A DNA stretch of 64,000 nt from Plantago major. Its lineage: Eukaryota > Streptophyta > Magnoliopsida > Lamiales > Plantaginaceae. The notes below the pieces were generated by a model. It was not told the origin of the DNA. It ran no database searches and saw only the letters and a list, made by a program, of their open reading frames with translations. Positions 1 through 11,747 of the stretch are shown one piece after another. Position 1 is the first letter of the stretch. Every line of letters starts with the position of its first letter. The stretch spans positions 43,234,959 through 43,298,958 of the forward strand of contig CM048840.1 of NCBI GenBank assembly GCA_026545765.1, given 5' to 3'. The translations under genes were made by a program, and so were the position numbers.

Positions 1-1145
1 TTTGTAGAATTAGTTGTATTTTAGCCAGTATATATTTCATTATTATTTTTGGTATGTTGACTGTACATATAGTTTTTATTAAATCTCATATAACTTTATC
101 TACAAAAATTCGAAAAATATTTTGAACATATATTTGAATTCGCCATAACAAGACGAATCCATAGACACCAATCTTGAATACTATTACACCATATTCATTC
201 AGTCCTACGTGGAATTTTGTAAAATAAGTTGTATTTTAGCCAGTATATATTTCATTGATATTTTTTGTATGTTGACTGTATATATAGTTTTTATTAAATC
301 TCATATAGCTTTATCTACAAAAATCCGAAAAATATTTTGAACATATATTTGAATTCGCCACGACAAGACGAATCCATAAGACACCAATCTTGCATACTAT
401 TATTAATTAAATAAATCATTTTATTCATTAAAGTAATATATAAATTTATTAGATAAGAAAAAATGAAATAATGAAATTTTAAAAATAGAGCATTTATTAA
501 ATTAATTCACTCCTACGTGACCTCACCAGATTCATTTAATTAGTCCTACGTGAAATTTTGTGAAATTAGTTGTATTTTAACCATTATATATTTCACTGTT
601 ATTTTTGGTATGTTGATTACATATACAGTTTTTATTAAATCTCATATAACTTTATATACAAAAGTCTGAAAATTAATTTGAACATATATTTTAATTCGTC
701 GTGGCAAGACAAATCCATATACACCAATCTTGAATACTATTATTAATTATATAATCATTTTATACATTAAATAAAATATAAATTTATTAAATAAGATACA
801 ATTAAACAATGAAAATTTAAAAATAGAGTATTTATTAAATTAATTCAATCCTACGTGAAATATTGTGGAATTAGTTGCATTTTCAACCAGTATATCTTTC
901 ACCGTGTATTCTTAAATATGTTTACCGGATATGTTTACTGCATATATAATTTTTATTAAATCTAATATATATTTATCTACAAAACTCCGGAAAATATTTT
1001 GAACATATATTTAAATTCATCATGACAAGACGAATCCATAGTCACCAATCCAGATTATTATTATTAATTATATAAATCATTTTATTTACTATAATAAAAT
1101 ATAAATTTATTAAATAAGATAAAATGAAATAATGAAATTTTAAAA
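1..1145. repeat. AT-rich tandem repeat array, ~310-bp units
   Basis: At least three units follow one another, each opening with TCCTACGTG near positions 203, 543 and 849, after a partial unit at 1-200. Each unit carries the same ordered landmarks: an ATTAGTTGTATTTTA block, a TTTTTATTAAATCTCATATA block, an ACGAATCCATAGACACCAAT block and a long AT tail ending in ATTTATTAAATTAATTCA. Spacing varies (about 340 and 307 bp), so the units have diverged and carry indels. No coding potential is visible. It looks like a local satellite or a minisatellite-like stretch of a decayed transposon. Confidence 0.75.
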
Positions 1146-1169
1146 TATATTTGTTCGAGATTTTGAGTG

Positions 1170-1402
1170 GCAACATATAGTTATTGAAAGGGGATTGTTC
1201 TTTGGTGATTAAATCTCTTAAATCGACAAATTTTAGTTTTGCACCTCTGTTTCACTTTTCAAATAAATTCAGGTATTTGATGGAGAATTTTATTCTCTGA
1301 AGTTTTGCCAGGCTAAACGTGAAGTTAACATTTTAGCACATAAATTATCAGTTGGGTGTTCTTATGATTATGTTGGTTTGGTAGATTTGCATTTCGATTA
1401 AT
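1170..1402 (+). pseudogene. RNase H-like (RVT_3 type) domain relic
   Basis: Short stretches in two plus-strand frames read like the second half of a plant RNase H-like domain: KGDCSLVIKSLKS, then CQAKREVNILAHKLS. These correspond to the family's 'EGD..v..aL' and 'v.Re.N..AH.LA' motifs. The reading frame changes between the two, so this is a decayed copy. Such domains end many plant L1-type LINE polyproteins and also occur as stand-alone genes; which one this was cannot be told. It interrupts the flanking tandem repeat, which resumes at about 1440. Confidence 0.45.
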
Positions 1403-1439
1403 TTATTTTATCTTTCCATTTCTATTTATTATTAAACGT

Positions 1440-1600
1440 AAAATTTTATGGAATTAGTTGCATTTTCAACCAGTATATCTTTGACTAATAATTTTTTTTT
1501 ATATATTGGCTGCATTATATAGTTTTTATTAAATCTCATATAAATTTATATAAAAAACCTCGAAAAATTTGTCGTGTTAAGACGAATTCATCTAAAACTT
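1440..1600. repeat. Partial unit of the left-edge tandem repeat
   Basis: The text from 1440 (GGAATTAGTTGCATTTTCAA and onward to the AAGACGAATTCAT block) repeats the unit seen at 848-1030. It is cut off at the Mutator-type element that begins at 1632. Confidence 0.6.
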
Positions 1601-1631
1601 TTCGACCTTATGACTCGCATGTTTTCATAAA

Positions 1632-2486
1632 GGCCGCTGATACTGCCAGAGCAGTATTTATGCTGCCAAACACTTGATTTAATTTATCAATTATTATTTT
1701 ATTAATTTTGTTAATTATTGAATAAAACATTTGGAAACGGCAAGTGTATCTTCAGTAACATGATGAGAGGAAAGATCCTCAAATTTTATCAAACTCATCA
1801 ACATTCACATTTTCTTCCAAATCAATGACTAACAATTGTATTTCTGCTCTCCTGTGACAGAACATGGTTCTGGTTGTATGTGTATACAGTAAGAGAAGAA
1901 ATCCACCTTGAATTTACCGAATTTGATCAATCTCTACACGACTACACCTGAGAATCATCCGACTGTATTCATGCACTCCTCTTTTCGCTTGTTAATATAG
2001 ATATGGTAGCTCTAGAATCTAGATCCTCTACCAGGAATGGATGAAGCTTCATGGCAGAAATAATAGAAACCAAAAATATCTTCTAACAACCCTGTAATTA
2101 ATCAACCCTTAAGCCGAAGTCACAGTAACCAAAACCAAATCCCCTTTTCGGAAATTCAGATGAACCAGAATAAATTATCTTTTTCTTGGTCTTCCCCTTC
2201 AGGTCCCTACCGACAACCTGTGGAAACAAAATTGCTAGATCCTTGATGGTATGTATCTTTTGCTGGTGAGGGAATCTTACCATAGTTAGTAGTTGACTTA
2301 GAGGGAAAGATGAAATGGATATAAAATTTGGGTTTGAGATTCTTTTTTCTAATAACGCTGTAGAACTTACATTTTAATTTTTCAAAATTTTTATTCAACG
2401 ATTAACACACTTAATTAAATAATAATTAGGAAATTAAATTTAAGCGCTCCGGCAGCATAATTATGGCTCTGGCAGCATCAATGGCC
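1632..2486. mobile_element. Mutator-type non-autonomous element (possible Pack-MULE)
   Basis: The 855-bp element begins GGCC(G/A)(C/T)TGAT and ends in the inverted form. The terminal inverted repeat can be followed for more than 60 bp with mismatches, including CTGCCAGAGC near each end. It is flanked by a perfect 9-bp target duplication TTTCATAAA (1623-1631 and 2487-2495), the length typical of Mutator-like elements. No transposase is encoded. The interior, read on the minus strand, has short open frames (for example 2098-2283) with a basic, lysine-rich stretch, so it may contain a captured gene fragment, but I cannot name a donor gene. Confidence 0.8.
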
Positions 2487-2495
2487 TTTCATAAA

Positions 2496-3425
2496 GTCGG
2501 CTACGCATATTCTTCTTGAGTTGTTTTTTTTTTTTATATATGGATTAAGATAAATTTGATGTTAATTTCTATTTTTTGACAACAGGCTCCATCGGATGGG
2601 GTTGGACTAGTTGTAAAATATTATTTGACTTGGATACGAGAGAAAATACCCTTTATTTGTGATTCTTAATAGGTAGGGGTTGAAGCGGAAAAATGTCGAG
2701 TCAAAGTTTACACTGCACGACTTGGATAAGGAAGACTAACCTTGAGCACGTGTTTGTTCTCCACCATCACGTAAATTAGTTGAGTTAGTGTTATCATTGA
2801 CAAAATGTGGCTAAAGTACCTTGCGACTTAGTAGTAAATAAAATACAGGTGAGTAAGTTGATGATGTATACGAGCTTTGATTATAATTTAAATGTTTATA
2901 GAGATCTGTAAGGTTTAACTTATATTTCGATTTTATGCTCATTGTTCAATGAAGCTTAATTATATTTTATACCTTCATTTGTATGGTTTACTGTTGAATA
3001 TGAATTTTCTTAATGGGCATGGATCCAGTTAGGAGGACCTTTGGCTCTATGCTTGATATAGTCCCTTTGACTAATCTTCTAAAAATGTTCTATGAATCGT
3101 GTACTAGACGTGCTCTTTCAGTTCCAAAAGATAGAAGAGATACACGTGAGCTAATTGGGGGTGTGTTGATCTTTACATGTCTATCAACAACATTTTACAT
3201 GTGAAGACTTTAATTTTCTTTTCTTTATGTATAAGATTCAATCGGTAGGATGAGGTATAAGGGTTCTCTTCTCTATGGTCTCTGGCTGGAAGGACTGGTT
3301 CTATGCAACCCGAATTCAATTCCGTTCGAAAATGATGTTCAGGTCCGGTCTGGCATATACTCAAACCCGTTCCACACTTTTGCTACAAGACCCGACCGCA
3401 ATATTTAATGATTAAGTTAGTAAAA
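2496..3425. other. Intergenic stretch, one short unexplained ORF
   Basis: No recognisable gene. A 63-codon plus-strand frame (3013-3204, starting MGMDPVRRTFGSMLDIVP) has a less AT-biased composition than its surroundings and could be an exon relic, but it matches no family I know. The rest is AT-rich DNA without visible repeats. Confidence 0.3.
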
Positions 3426-3429
3426 ACTA

Positions 3430-3900
3430 CATTTTGGGGTGGGGGGGGGGGGGGGTTCTACATATACTCTCTAGGCGGGGAAACTCTCTTCGATCTTCTC
3501 TCTACTATCTTGATCCATAACGGACCTGGGGGATATGATACTCTCTAGATGGGAAACTCTCTTCGATCTTCTCTCTACTTTCTTGATCTCCATAACGACC
3601 GCCGGGGGGGGTATGGCAGATACTCTCTAGGCGGGGAAACTCTCTTCTATCTTCTCTCCACTTTCTTCATCCATAACGGGCCCGGGGAGGGGGGTTGGGG
3701 AAAAAAACAACCGTACCATGTGAAATTATGTTTGTAAAACAACAATTTTTGTGTCATTGGTGGGGTGACGCATACCACCGCGGGGTTGTTGGGAACCGGT
3801 GGGTTGGAAAAACAACCGTAACATATGAAATTATATTTGTATAATTTTTTTTTGTGTGTGATGGGGTGGACCACATACTACCGCGGGGGTTGTTGGGAAC
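3430..3900. repeat. Two adjacent G-rich minisatellites
   Basis: From about 3440 to 3690 a unit of roughly 80-110 bp is repeated three times: a G-run, then ATACTCTCTAGGCGGGGAAA, then CTTCGATCTTCTCTCTACT, then TGATCCATAACGG. From about 3700 to 3900 a second unit of about 110 bp is repeated twice: AAAAACAACCGTA, GAAATTAT, a T-run, GGGGTG, ACCACCGCGGGG, TTGTTGGGAAC. G-runs of 7 to 17 bases separate the units. No coding potential. Confidence 0.7.
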
Positions 3901-4263
3901 AACCCTATTGATTGTGTTGTATACTTTTGTATTTTATTTTGGTTCCGTTTGAGGGATAAATTTTTTCTTTTAAAACATGTACATGTTACTAATTAACAGG
4001 TCGGGTATGGTAGGACCCTATTTTTACATTTTCTATAGTTAACATAAATAAGTACTTAATGATATAATATTGGATGAAGAAGGACTACCGACCGATACCA
4101 CGATCAACGTTGTTCACAGAAATTTGACTACCTTATTTTTCCGATTAATTTATTTTATCATCTCATTTCTATTTATTGTTAAAAGTAAACTATACCGTAG
4201 CATCGCCACAGGTTAGTAATAGTTAAGATTTGTAAATACACAAAGTAATGAGAGACATGTATT
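3901..4263. other. Intergenic DNA left of the copia element
   Basis: AT-rich sequence with no gene or repeat that I can identify. Its last five bases (GTATT, 4259-4263) form the left target-site duplication of the copia element. Confidence 0.4.
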
Positions 4264-4829
4264 TGTGAAAGTTTATGAAATCGAATTCAAAAAATGAAAT
4301 TGAACTAACAAACTAAATCTTTCATTGATGAATTTCTCAAGTTACAGAGAATTGATGATGAAAATACAAAAGGAAGCAGATGAATTGATAAAGAAGAAAC
4401 AGGGGAAAGGGGAGTTTAAATAGAATGGCCAACTCTAACTAACACTAATTTGAACCGGTAACTAACTTGAACTGGAAAACTTCCAGTTTTTTATTACTCC
4501 CTCCGTTCCATAGATTTCTTTCCATTTTTCCATTTTGGGCGTTCCATTAAAAACTTTCCATTTCCTTTTATGGAAACCCACTATCTCCATTATTAATATT
4601 TTAATCTCTCTCTTTCATACTTTTTCAATTCTCTTTCTTACTTTTTACTATACACTTACTACTTCATCTATATAAACCCATGTTTTACTCAAATTTTTTA
4701 AAATTTGTAAAAAAACAAAATGGAAAGAAATTGATGGAATGGAGGGAGTATAATGTATGTGAACCTGTTTATATACAAAATATGTTGTAACAGATTTTGT
4801 TCTTCATTTCTTGATCTCTAACACCCGTC
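4264..4829 (-). repeat. Copia LTR, left copy (element 3' side)
   Basis: Begins TGTGAAAG and ends TCTCTAACA, the inverted form of a TGTTAGAGA...CACA LTR. It is collinear with 27038-27348 apart from a MITE at 4497-4748. The sequence just inside (CCCGTCAAGTGG, 4830-4841) reads on the minus strand as a purine-rich tract, as expected for the polypurine tract next to the 3' LTR. Confidence 0.85.
4497..4748. mobile_element. Stowaway-type MITE in the copia LTR
   Basis: Ends are CTCCCTCCGTTCCAT and the inverted form ATGGAATGGAGGGAG, with a TA duplication at 4495-4496 and 4749-4750. The other copia LTR shows the empty site (TATTATAATG), confirming the exact insertion. At 252 bp with no coding capacity it fits a Tc1/mariner-derived Stowaway MITE. 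Related copies occur at 56510-56785 and 58625-58809. Confidence 0.9.
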
Positions 4830-4964
4830 AAGTGGAGCTTTGATGTGAACTCAGAGATTTCGATTTTCGTTATAGAACATGTAATCCCTAAATACAATCA
4901 AGATTAAATTTATAAGTCGGAAGTTTTCAAATCCACAGTTTATAGCAGAAAGTTACTCGGGATG

Positions 4965-6107
4965 GCTAAAGTCTTGGAAAAGGTATTTTACTAAAAGATA
5001 GGAAAGTCAAGGTTTTTTTGTGGTTTTTCGCGGTTTTTGGGTTTTAGTGGTCTGACCGGCCGAGTTTCTAAAAACCGCCGAGACATACATTTTTCGTTAT
5101 GCTTTTAATAAAATAGGTTATGGTTTTAAGTTGTTAGTATTGAAAGTTTCAGATACAGTTTTAACGTATTTTCTTAATGTTTTAAGAGATAATGTGATGG
5201 TTTTAATGCGTCGGTATTGTATTTTTCAATTATGATTTTAACCCCTTTCGTTATTTTTTTAAAGAGATGGTGTGATGGTTTTAAGGAGCTACACGATAGT
5301 TTTAAGATGGTTTGTTATAGTTTTAAGTGACAATCTAATAACATCAAACTATCATTAAACAAGTCTAAAAGTTTCAGGGATGCCATTAAAACATCAATAA
5401 ACAACCTTAAAATAAGCTACTTGAAACATTCAGTCATCCAAAGGTCTTAAAACATATATTCTCATAGGAAAAAAAATTACAATAGACGTTCATTCGGTAT
5501 TTTTGAGCAAATGCAAATTGAGCTGTTAAAATAGGCTTTTTTGTCGATTAAACTTATTGGTGAACTTCAGCTTCCTGCCTTTTGTTGCTTGTGCTTGTTG
5601 CTTCAATACTGCAGTGACACCTTTGAGAGACCTATCATCAAACTCGATGTCATCATCAGCACATGCTTAGAACATTCACTAATTGGGTTAAAACCATAAC
5701 AACTTTTATCAAAACCATCACATTGGTGCTTACAGTCTTCGCCTTTCAAGCTTATCTATGTCATCTTTAAACGGTACTACTGGTGTTCCCGCGCTTCTCC
5801 TGCCTTGCATAAAGACTAACAGACAAACCTTTGCAGATACGAATAGAAAATACTAGAAAGATAATAAAAAGAAATCTAAAATTACATGTTTTTTGATTTT
5901 TTAATAAGAAAACAAACTAATACGGAAAAGAAAATATTTTTGGATTTTTTGCTGCGGAGGTCGATTCTCATAGGTTTTATATATATATATATATTTTTTT
6001 TTTTGGGTTTATGCTATACGGATTTTAAAAAAGTGCATTAAATAAAAAAGCAAAAGAAAGATTTCAACTTATCTCGGACGATCGAAACTTGCTTGAGCGG
6101 TCAAGTG
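4965..6107. other. Interior of the deleted gypsy element
   Basis: Nothing recognisable as gag or pol. From about 5100 to 5460 the motif GGTTTTAA and close variants recur about a dozen times at irregular spacing, first in one orientation, then inverted. A minus-strand open stretch near 5560-5680 is rich in D and K residues but belongs to no family I recognise. Confidence 0.4.
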
Positions 6108-6130
6108 TCCCCGGCAGCGACGAAAATTTT

Positions 6131-7418
6131 TGATGTGCACTCAGAGATTTCGATTTTCATTGTAGAACCTGTAATCCCTAAATACAATCAAGATTAAATT
6201 TATAAGTCAAAAGTCCTCAAATCCACAGTTTATAGCAGAAAGTTGACTCGGGATGTCGTTCTCCACTGACACTTAGCATAGGAACAAGCAAATAATGTAT
6301 ATGAATTGTATGCAGAAAGTAAACAGATTGATCACAGACAGATTAATTAAATCGAAGTAACCCTAATTGCTTTGTTGTAAATCGATGACGTAAAAGGTGT
6401 AAAGGATCCCCGACCTCCCTCTGCTATGATACTCCCAACTTCCTAGCTAAAATCCTACGCGATTACCTCTAACGACAGCAGGGCATAATACTACTATGCT
6501 AAGGCACAGTCGGCATGAGTACCCCTACTCAGTTCAATGAAACTACTGTGTCACTCAGCAGAGCATCACACCACGAAGGATATATAGAGTTGTATAACCA
6601 CGATTTACGTCTAATACCTATTCCATTAATATATCACGGTACATAAAGAAGTAGCAAAAGCAGAGTTACGGCGGTCCGCCTTTACAAGAGAAAGTTAGCT
6701 ACTCATATTATCTAAAGACAGAAATCGAAAAGAACAATTAAGAAAGAAGAAGAAGAAGCTTAGTCTCTGATGTCTTCGTGCTGCTTCAAGGGTTTCCTCC
6801 TTCTGGGTGCCTGACAGCCAGTGGTTTTGGGGTTTCACTTCCCCGAGGACTGGTTCTCTTTCAGGAGATCTTCTTTGTGAGCAGTGTAGAATTATGAGAC
6901 CCCTGAGGTCTTATTTATACTGAAAAATCCGAGCTCTGGCCGCCATTGATCATTAAGGAAGGTTTAGGAAGGCAAGCTCTAGCCTAATAGGCCACGAAAA
7001 ATCCTGGAACAAAACAGACCCTTCACTGCGGTCCCCTGGTGGCCGCCATCTTCGACTTCTGCATATTCGAATCTGTTTTCTTCGTTCTTAGATTTCGGGC
7101 TTCGTAACTTCGTTTTCTCGAAAAGTGGTCTTCTACAAAGTTGTTTCATCTTCAATTATCTTCGCATTGGTTGGTCGCATGACATGTTTTGACTCCTCGA
7201 ACTCTGTGCAACGGCCAATTCGGCGTATTTGCTTAACTTTCTCGATTTCGCACAATTATGTCGTTTCGCGCCTGAAATCGTACAATTCCTCAAAAACGCG
7301 ATCATGACCTACAAAATACACACGAAATTGGTAATTGACGATAAATTAATTCAAATATTGAATCTAAAAAAATGAGGGTCTAAAAGCATGCTATATCGCA
7401 CATTTCATTGTCACATCA
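6131..7418 (-). repeat. Long LTR of the deleted gypsy element
   Basis: This 1288-bp LTR starts TGATGTGCACTCAGAG and ends ATTGTCACATCA. Its first ~120 bp match 4841-4964. It contains a purine-rich stretch at 6739-6760 and no conserved coding frame. Confidence 0.7.
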
Positions 7419-7508
7419 AGCGTGTATGTCAATCATACTGAACTTGGATAAATGAGCAGAGAAGAGTGGACCACCATGGGGTTTGGTTAAAATATAAGCT
7501 ATCATATC

Positions 7509-8455
7509 CAGGGGCAAAGCCAGTAAAATTGTTTAGAGGGGGCAACAAAAAAATTATTCTTCCGTTCAAAATTTGTACTGTAGAAGAACTATTCATGTAA
7601 AAAGATAGTGTACTTATAAATATTTTTGTTTGTAGTCACTATCCCAAACAACGTACTAGATAAATTTCATATATATCGTCGATGAACCGTACAAAGAAGA
7701 AAAGATAAACTTTTTTATATTTTAGCAAAACTTTTATACATGTTATTCCGTATATTGTATTCTAATCTATGCATATGACCAGTGAGCATATAATGTACCC
7801 GTGTAGGCAGTAATGGAAAAATGTGTGAGATGGAAAACTTTAGAGATGTATTGTCAATTAGAAATCAAAAAACCCGGGTTGAATTTTAACCATCAATGAG
7901 GTTATTGGATTACTTTTATCTTATTTTTTTAAATAAACTTCTTGTTCCGAGCTCTGGAGCAAGACAATAAAATTTGGAAAATAAAATACTCTGTTGATTT
8001 CTCCCTCCGTCCCAAATATCCATTTTTTGGTGTCCCATAAAAATACATACATTATTAAATATGTCAACTACCCACATATAACAAATAATCAAAATGTTAC
8101 TTTCATATTTAAATTACACTTTTTGCCATTAAAAATACAAACTTTAAAATATTTTCATATTTTATCATTTATTTTAATTTTGTCCTAAATTGTGCTTCAA
8201 TCCTAATGCATGAAGTTATCCGGTACGGGGAGAGTATTCTTTATATGGAAAAGATATACTAAGATAGGTTTTAATATATAAAATTGAAAACTTTGAGGAC
8301 TTGACATTGATCTGAAATTGGAGAGGGTACAAAAATAAATTCAATAAGGGGCAAATTGTGAAAAAACCAAGTTTTTGTGTGTGTGTATATGTAAAAAAAG
8401 AAAAGGTCGAGTGTGGGTAATTGCCCCCACTGGCACTATGGTGCCTTCGTCCCTG
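7509..8455. mobile_element. hAT-type MITE, 947 bp
   Basis: The termini CAGGGGCAAAGCC and (inverted) CAGGGACGAAGGC are flanked by a perfect 8-bp duplication ATCATATC (7501-7508 and 8456-8463). Eight-bp duplications with CAGGG(G/A)C termini are characteristic of hAT elements. No transposase is encoded. A second MITE-like insert lies inside at about 8001-8234. The element sits in the 3' part of the copia internal region. Confidence 0.88.
8001..8234. mobile_element. Stowaway-like MITE nested in the hAT MITE
   Basis: Left end CTCCCTCCGTCCCAAAT and right end ACGGGGAGAG followed by TA resemble degenerate Stowaway ends. The TA on the left side is not preserved, so the call rests on the terminal sequences and AT-rich interior alone. 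Confidence 0.45.
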
Positions 8456-8463
8456 ATCATATC

Positions 8464-10214
8464 TTCGGTTTTCACTTGAAAAGGCTTGATTTGTCTTGCT
8501 TGGATCTTCTCTCGGAGGAAGTGGCAGCCCAGCTCTATGTGCTTGGTTCTCTCGTGTTGTATGAGATTGTTAGCTAGACAAAAAGCACTCCTACTATCAG
8601 TGTAGATGTAAACTGGAGTAGGATGAGAAATGCCTAAATCATAAGGTGGTTTGGTGGTAAGGAGTTGAAACTGTATTTAGGAGGTGCAGAGTTCGAACCT
8701 TGGCAGCGTCAATTATTGAAAGTAATTATAAGGTGGTTGAGGCAAGGAGTTATAAGGTGGTTGAGGCGGAAGGCAAGTAGTGGTAATTGAGCCCTTGTAA
8801 TATAATTAGTTTATTCAAAAAAAAATGTAGAAGCTATAACAACCACTGAGTTTCACAAGATGTTGCTGCTAAGGCACGATACTCGCCTTTTGTGCTACTC
8901 CGGCTAACTGATTGTTGTTTCTTGCTCTTCCATGAAATCAAGGAATCTCCAAGTATATGCTAAAGCCTGTAACACTCCGTCTAGTGTCTGAATAAGTAGC
9001 CCAGTCACTGTCACTAAAAGCTCTTAACTGGAAATTGTTGTGTCTTGGAAGGAAAATGCCTTGGCCTGGAGAATTCTTTATGTAATGTAGAACACGGTGA
9101 ACTGCTGCTAAATGTTCAGTAGTTGGTGTACTCATAAATTGACTCAGATTTTGGATTGCAAAACTGAGATCTGGTCTAGTAATGGTGAGATAAATAAGGC
9201 GCCCCACTAATCTTCTGGAACATTTGGTACCTTTAGCAGATAATCTACATTTGATATCCATTGGTGTTGAAGCTGGATTACAACCCATATATCATGTTTC
9301 TTGCAATAGATCCAAGGCATATTTCCTTTCTGTAAGAACAATGCCTTTGTCTGATTGAGCCACTTCAATGACTAGCATGTATCTCAATGTACCAAGATCT
9401 TTGATTGTAAACTGGTGATGCAAATGTTGTTTGACTCTTTGAATTTCTGAGATACCATCACCATCTAGAATAATATCATCTACATAAACAGCAAGAGCAG
9501 TAAATGAGTTAGTAGATTGCTTAATAAACAAAGAACTATGAGATTTAGATTGAGTTAACCAAAATCAAGTAAACTTGTAGTAAACTTGCTAAACCACTGT
9601 CTTGAAGCTTGTTTCAAACCATAAAGACTTCTAGTAAGTTTACAAACTCTATTGTCTATAGCTTGTCAATAACCAGGTGGATGCAACATATAAACTTCTT
9701 CAGGAAGATCCCCATGCAAGAAAGCATTGTTCACATCCAATTGATGCAAATGTCAGTTCTTAGAAGATGCTACAGCAAGAAGTGTTCTGACTGTTGTTAA
9801 CTTAGTCACAGAAGAAAAAGTTTCAAAGTAATCCAGTCCCTCCTCTTGTGTGTAACCCTTGGCAACTAATCTGGCCTTATCTCTCTCAATACTTCCATCA
9901 GATTTATACTTGATTCTGAACACCCATTTGCATCCAACTGTATTTTTGCCTGGTGGTAAAGATGTTAACACCCATGTATTGTTCTTCTCCAAAGCCTCGA
10001 TTTTTGCAGCCATTGCATTTTGCCACTCTATAATCTTTACAGCCTGCTTATATGTCTTTGGTTCAGTAAGTTGAGTTATACTAGTTGGGAAACAAGCATA
10101 AGAAGAAGCAAGATTAGATACAAAAATATGACTAGAAATAGGATATTTTTTTCCAGTAGAATGACAACTTAAAGCATTGTAAGATTGAGAAGAATGTTGC
10201 AATGAAGAATACAT
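8464..10214 (-). pseudogene. Copia reverse transcriptase / RNase H remnant
   Basis: Minus-strand frames show copia-type polymerase landmarks: the RT start ([20 protein letters not shown] and [16 protein letters not shown]), the YVDDI catalytic box in the piece at 9292-9531, and the connection/RNase H region with SWLIYLTITRPDLS-like wording (GRLIYLTITRPDLSFAIQNLS) at 8938-9288. This is the downstream half of the old copia element. The fossil is broken at several places and is interrupted near its end by the SINE-like insert. Confidence 0.85.
8636..8827 (+). mobile_element. tRNA-derived SINE-like insert
   Basis: The sequence has an A-box-like start (GGTGGTTTGGTGGTAAGGA), a B-box-like GAGTTCGAACC at 8691-8701 and an A-rich end (8818-8826), the layout of an RNA polymerase III SINE. 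It lies in the copia RNase H region. Clear flanking duplications were not found, and an internal repeat (ATAAGGTGGTTGAGG twice, about 8730-8765) suggests rearrangement. Confidence 0.5.
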
Positions 10215-10728
10215 TCATAAACTTGCAAATGAGAAGGAGTAGAGTTTAATCCTGTAGATTTTCTAATTGTAGTGTCATTAGAGTGAGAATCAACTATCTG
10301 ATATGAAAGTTGCTCATTTGCTTTAGTAAAGAGAGAGGGAGAATCAATACTAGAATCATAAGAATTATCAGACACATTATCAGTAAATTCTAATGAGGCA
10401 AATCTACTGTAGAAGGAGGAACTGTTGCACCAAGATGTTGATCAAGCACCTGTGAGCCAACATTAGGTGCATGAAGATTGAATTGAGACTAAAAACCATC
10501 TGAATATCTGTCAAAAACTTGAAGATCATTAGTAGTAACTTCTGTAGTTTGACCAGGGGAATCAGTAAAAATTTGTCTAAAAAGGAAACAAACTTTCCTG
10601 AAAAATAACATCCCTTGAAATGATTATTAGTTTAGTGTTAAGATCAAGAAACTTTTATCCTTTAACACCAAATTTAGAGCCTAGAAAAACACATTTGATT
10701 GTTCTATTAATAAACTTGTGTTTGTTGC

Positions 10729-11747
10729 CTATAAAGTGCAAACATAGCACAAAGAACCAAAAACACGCATATAACTATAATCCACAGGTTTATTATAGAG
10801 AAACTCATAATGTGTTTTCCCATTAAAAGCATTTGAAGGGATCCTATTAATCAAATGAGTAGCAGTAAGAACACTATCTGGCCAATACTTGAGTGAAAGC
10901 CTGAATGGAATAGTAAAGATCTTGCCACCTGCCAAATGTGTTGGTGCTTGCGCTCAACCACACCATTTTGTTGTGGAGTGGCTACACAAGAACGCTGATG
11001 TACAATCTTATGAGTGGCATAGAAATCATTAAACAAAATTTTTTGGCCATTATCAGACCTGAGACACTTAATAGAATTGTGAAATTGAGTTTTCACCATT
11101 TGTTGAAAATTGATCAAATGAGCGCTAGTCTCAGATTTGTGTTGCATCATGAAATCACACATACACCTACTATAATCATAAAAAAGAGAGAAATATCGAA
11201 AATTATCATAGGAAGTAACACATAAAGGCCCCCATATATCAGCATGAACAAAATACAAAATGGCATTAGTAGTACGTAGTAGTACTAACATGAACAGACA
11301 ACTTCTTTTGTCTTGCAAAATGGCATACATCACAATTGTGATCCTAATTACAAGAAGATTTAGTAGAAAGATTCAAAGTGTACAACTTTTTAAAAGGAAT
11401 ATGTCCTAGTCTAGCATGCCATACAGCAGATGATAATTTCTTTGACATAAACATAGCACATACATGAGAGGCATCTTGAAAGATCAAGTGATAGAGACCA
11501 TTCTTTACTTCAGCACAGATAATCTCTCTATGTTTGATCAAGTCCTACAGAAAACACTTTTAGAATAAAAACACAAAGCATAATGTTGCCTTCTTGTCAA
11601 ACTAGAGACTAATAAAAAATAAAATTGAAATCAAAAGGTTGGAGCAAATAAAACATACTCAAGTGTCAACCCTGCAGTTAATTTAACATTACCAATGAAA
11701 GTAGCTCTTGTCTTATCACCAGTAGGCAAATTTATACTAATACTAAC
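10729..11747 (-). pseudogene. Copia integrase remnant
   Basis: Minus-strand frames show GAG-pre-integrase wording (SSAVWHARLGHIPFKKL), a zinc-binding region and the catalytic core with ADIWGP and LRSDNG, then WPDSVLTATHLINRIPS from the core's end. This is the usual copia order (integrase before reverse transcriptase). The Tat element inserted just upstream, at 11747/25618, separates this part from gag. Fossil, several breaks. Confidence 0.85.

Larger units (their letters stand above)
4841..7418 (-). mobile_element. Deleted Ty3/gypsy-type element nested in copia
   Basis: The outer ends are TGATGTG and CACATCA, flanked by AGCTT (4836-4840) and AGCGT (7419-7423), a 5-bp duplication with one mismatch. 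The right LTR (6131-7418) is long; only about the first 124 bp of the left LTR remain (4841-4964). Just left of the right LTR, 6108-6120 (TCCCCGGCAGCGA) resembles the reverse of a gypsy tRNA primer site. No pol domains are visible in the ~1.1-kb interior. The shared LTR parts differ at about 6-7% of positions, a few million years by usual plant rates. It is a broken, internally deleted copy. Confidence 0.75.

Noticed and set aside
8685-8705. tRNA gene suggested by GAGTTCGAACC
   Set aside because: Only A- and B-box-like words are present without stems; a SINE-like insert explains it.
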